From Sesamum alatum (Eukaryota > Streptophyta > Magnoliopsida > Lamiales > Pedaliaceae): a stretch of 64,000 nucleotides of DNA. Of the stretch, positions 61,965-64,000 are shown piece after piece (the stretch's first letter is position 1; every line of letters starts with the position of its first letter). The position numbers and the translations under genes are program-made. Below the pieces are notes generated by a model, which worked only from the letters and a program-made list of their open reading frames with translations, was not told where the DNA came from and made no database searches. The stretch covers positions 41,462,873 through 41,526,872 of the forward strand of contig JACGWO010000003.1 of assembly GCA_034509735.1 (NCBI GenBank), read 5' to 3'.

Positions 61965-62560
61965 TCAAATTCCATAACATGATAAGTGCACACAAAATAA
62001 AAGGAAGTAAAGTATTTCGATCCTTTGACGAAGCTTCACATTTTCTTCCTCCATCTTAGTGAGGCGAGACAACAATTCGGGAATAATAAAACGTGCCCTT
62101 GCACACAAAGAATAGTCTTTCCAAGTAAAAAAGCCACAACCACCATACCTCCTTGCACACGACACTACAAAAAAATATGACATTTAATTATGGCTAATTT
62201 TCATCGTTAATACTAAATAATCGTAGGGAACAGTCATTGACCACGGCCACGCAACGGTTTGTCGGCTGTGGTTTTTGCGAGGGTGGTTAAAACATTTGTC
62301 ATGGCTAAAAGCCATGGCGAATATTTTTACCACGGCTAAAATCCGTGGCAAATAAGTTTTTCGTGGTGGAAAAGCTAGTTTTTGCATCGGGTTTTATTTA
62401 GCCGTAGTTAATAATAATTATTTACCATGGTCATTAAAAATGTAGCTAATATTAATTTTTTTTCTAGTGCGAGTAGAATTGTCTCCCCGAATTTGCATCT
62501 GTCCATAAAGTACGTAGCTTCGCAACCTCTCCACAAAAGTAATTTATTGTACTTATCCAC
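61965..62560 (-). pseudogene. GRF-type zinc-finger protein remnant interrupted by a mini-CACTA
   Basis: GRF-type zinc fingers occur in many small plant proteins, often linked with transposons, and in DNA-repair proteins. The upstream part (62473 to about 62560) reads FCGEVAKLRTLWTDANSGRQ then FYS. The downstream part (61965-62162) resumes with CARRYGGCGFFTWKDYSLC, a coiled coil (RLTKMEEENVKLRQRIE), a hydrophobic end (ILYFLLFCVHL) and a stop. The join point is exactly the 3-bp duplication of the 307-bp insertion, and removal of the insert plus one TSD copy restores the frame. The first Cys of the usual CxCG appears replaced (YFCG), and no start codon was found. A decayed or partial gene. Confidence 0.7.
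62163..62469. mobile_element. Mini-CACTA (non-autonomous), 307 bp
   Basis: The left end is CACTACAAAAAAATATGAC and the right end is the inverse of CACTAGAAAAAAAATTAAT. The 3-bp target duplication CGA lies at 62160-62162 and 62470-62472. Subterminal GCC(A/G)TGG/CCACGGC words replace the TTGCAACG motif of the large CACTA, so it belongs to a different CACTA family. No coding sequence. Confidence 0.9.
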
Positions 62561-62689
62561 AAAGTAAATATTGGACTGGCCTATATCTATACTATTACAT
62601 AAAGCAAACCCTGTTTTTACTAATAAATGGCGATTACTTACACTGCTACACCAAAATTTAAAATTATCAAAAATAATCTTATCTATCTA

Positions 62690-62930
62690 TCTATCTATAC
62701 TATTTTATGCACAAAAGCGGTTAATGACACCGCCCCACCGATTTTTTGTAATGCAAAAAATAACTTTCAATTGATAAAGATAACTATTTTATTCAACTTT
62801 TCAAATTTTATATTAATTAATAGATTAGTTTTTTTTTCTTTCTTTTAATGTGATGTATTAGTTTATATATTTTACTCTTATTTATAATATATTTTAAAGC
62901 GTGAAAATTATTTATTATATGGAGGCAGGA
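62690..62930. repeat. Dispersed repeat family B, copy 3
   Basis: Follows an (ATCT)n run and starts TCTATACTATTTTATGCAC; shares ATGTGATGTATTAGTTTATA, TTATTTATAATATATTTTAA and AAATTATTTATTATAT with the copies at 2400 and 28066. Helitron-like 5' end possible. Confidence 0.45.
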
Positions 62931-63355
62931 ACGATATGTATGCTATCAGTGGTTAATATTTTGCATTATATTACTTTCTTTTTCTTGTCTCCTAAACAAA
63001 TTCATACCCACACCAAATAGTTGGAACTTGGAAGATAGGGAAGATGAAGAATTAGGCATGGCCTAGTAGAAATTAATGATTTTTTCTATGATATTGACTT
63101 TGACTCAATCACAAAGTCGTAAATTAAAGTCGTGTTCCCCACTGCACTGCAGCCTTCAATTATAGGAGAAATAGTGTAATTTGACTGAATTGGTAAAGAG
63201 TTGCTACCTTTGCCATATATATGTGTCCCAAATGTCAATATTCAGATCCTAATGCTTGAAATTATTTCTCTTTGGTCTTCTTTATAACTTATTATAGTTA
63301 ATTCATCATAGACGATTGTGTTGAGTTCGCTATTTTTTTAAAAAAAAATTACAAT
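62931..63355. other. Intergenic DNA
   Basis: No gene or clear repeat recognised. Confidence 0.35.
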
Positions 63356-63359
63356 CGAT

Positions 63360-63545
63360 GAATTTTATTAATCAAAAGTAAAATAACTACATTCAGTCAT
63401 GTCGGCTATCAATATTGAATGGAGACAATTACAAACAATCATATCAACAATATTATATAAACTAATACCTGGCTATTACAGCAGCAAATAATACCTACTT
63501 TACAGTAGAAATAATATCAACCCACGTAGGGGTTCTATTGGGAAT
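63360..63545. repeat. Dispersed repeat family C, copy 2
   Basis: Matches 29660-29870 in the same orientation and order (TATCAATAT, CAACAATAT, ATAAACT, GCTATTACAGCA..AATAATAC). Confidence 0.4.
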
Positions 63546-64000
63546 TTATCCTTCCAGTGACACACACCGGAAACAAATTCTATCTTACTATTACAGGCGT
63601 GATTAAGGGTTTCACAACAACCCTTAAATTACTGATTTGGGGAATACAAAAGAACACACAAGAAACACAAACGGGTTAGAAACAGAAATATATTGAAACA
63701 GTAAAAGGAAAACCAATCAAGAAAAACAGAGGCTCAGATCGCCCAATCCGAGGGGTGGGAGGTGTCCGCCCCCAAACGCCGGCGGCCCACCGGTTGCATA
63801 AAGCCCTCACGCCACTAACGCCAATCCCGTCCACAAAGGACACAACCACACAGACAGTCGGTCACACAGACCTCTCGGTCCACAAAAGATCAGTAACTAC
63901 AAAGAACAAGAAAGGGATCACACCCTCAACCACACAGAGAAAAGTTCGGCACAAAGCCGATTTATGTTCACGGAGAAGAAGAAGGAAAGCTTTTTGGTGT
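63546..64000. other. GC-richer, unassigned sequence at the window end
   Basis: More GC-rich than the rest (for example CCGCCCCCAAACGCCGGCGGCC at 63768-63789, shown in words: two CCG-rich runs). Many CACA phrases. No frame resembles a protein. It could be a leader or LTR of a minus-strand element cut by the window edge. Confidence 0.3.

Overview
This window is nuclear DNA from a flowering plant, most likely a eudicot. The evidence is GT-AG introns, long AT-rich intergenic DNA, abundant MITEs, and gene families typical of land plants (class III peroxidase, dirigent, SCPL carboxypeptidase, PYRR). The species cannot be named from the sequence. Nothing bacterial is present and there is no CRISPR array. 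I rebuilt exon structures by hand from conserved peptides and GT/AG sites; unless an entry says otherwise, all junctions keep frame.

Layout. 0.7-1.8 kb: secreted class III peroxidase (-). 3.3-9.8 kb: a complete 6.5-kb CACTA (En/Spm) transposon with exact ends, a TTG target duplication, a frameshifted TNP2-type transposase and a TNPA-like gene, nested in an older inverted-repeat element. 9.9-13.6 kb: a cluster of foldback elements, including a Mutator-like element with a 10-bp target duplication. 14.2-14.6 kb: a gene for an 83-aa single-pass membrane protein (+). 16.1-20.5 kb: an eIF5-mimic/BZW translation regulator (+). 21.0-21.3 kb: an intronless, divergent SUMO (+). 22.7-25.4 kb: a myristoylation-motif PP2C phosphatase (-). 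26.5-31.7 kb: gene-poor AT-rich DNA.

31.7-36.2 kb: riboflavin reductase PYRR (-), which carries an apparent one-base deletion in exon 4. 36.6-37.4 kb: an hAT element with an 8-bp target duplication. 38.1-39.1 kb: a dirigent protein (-). 39.6-43.2 kb: a 14-exon serine carboxypeptidase-like gene (-). 44.0-45.8 kb: MITEs, one with a tandemly amplified end. 46.2-47.7 kb: a plastid-type DUF2358 protein (+). 48.1-57.4 kb: a 10-exon membrane-anchored aspartic protease (-) with a 3.8-kb repeat-filled intron. 58.1-58.8 kb: a pogo/Lemi1-like element. 62.0-62.6 kb: a GRF zinc-finger gene remnant split by a 307-bp mini-CACTA. 62.7-64.0 kb: dispersed repeats.

The genes are ordinary, functionally unrelated plant genes and do not form a pathway or operon. 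The loci most worth checking are the PYRR frameshift, the CACTA and mini-CACTA insertions (both with reconstructable empty sites), the amplified MITE end, the divergent SUMO and the 83-aa membrane protein. I found no convincing new multi-gene system.
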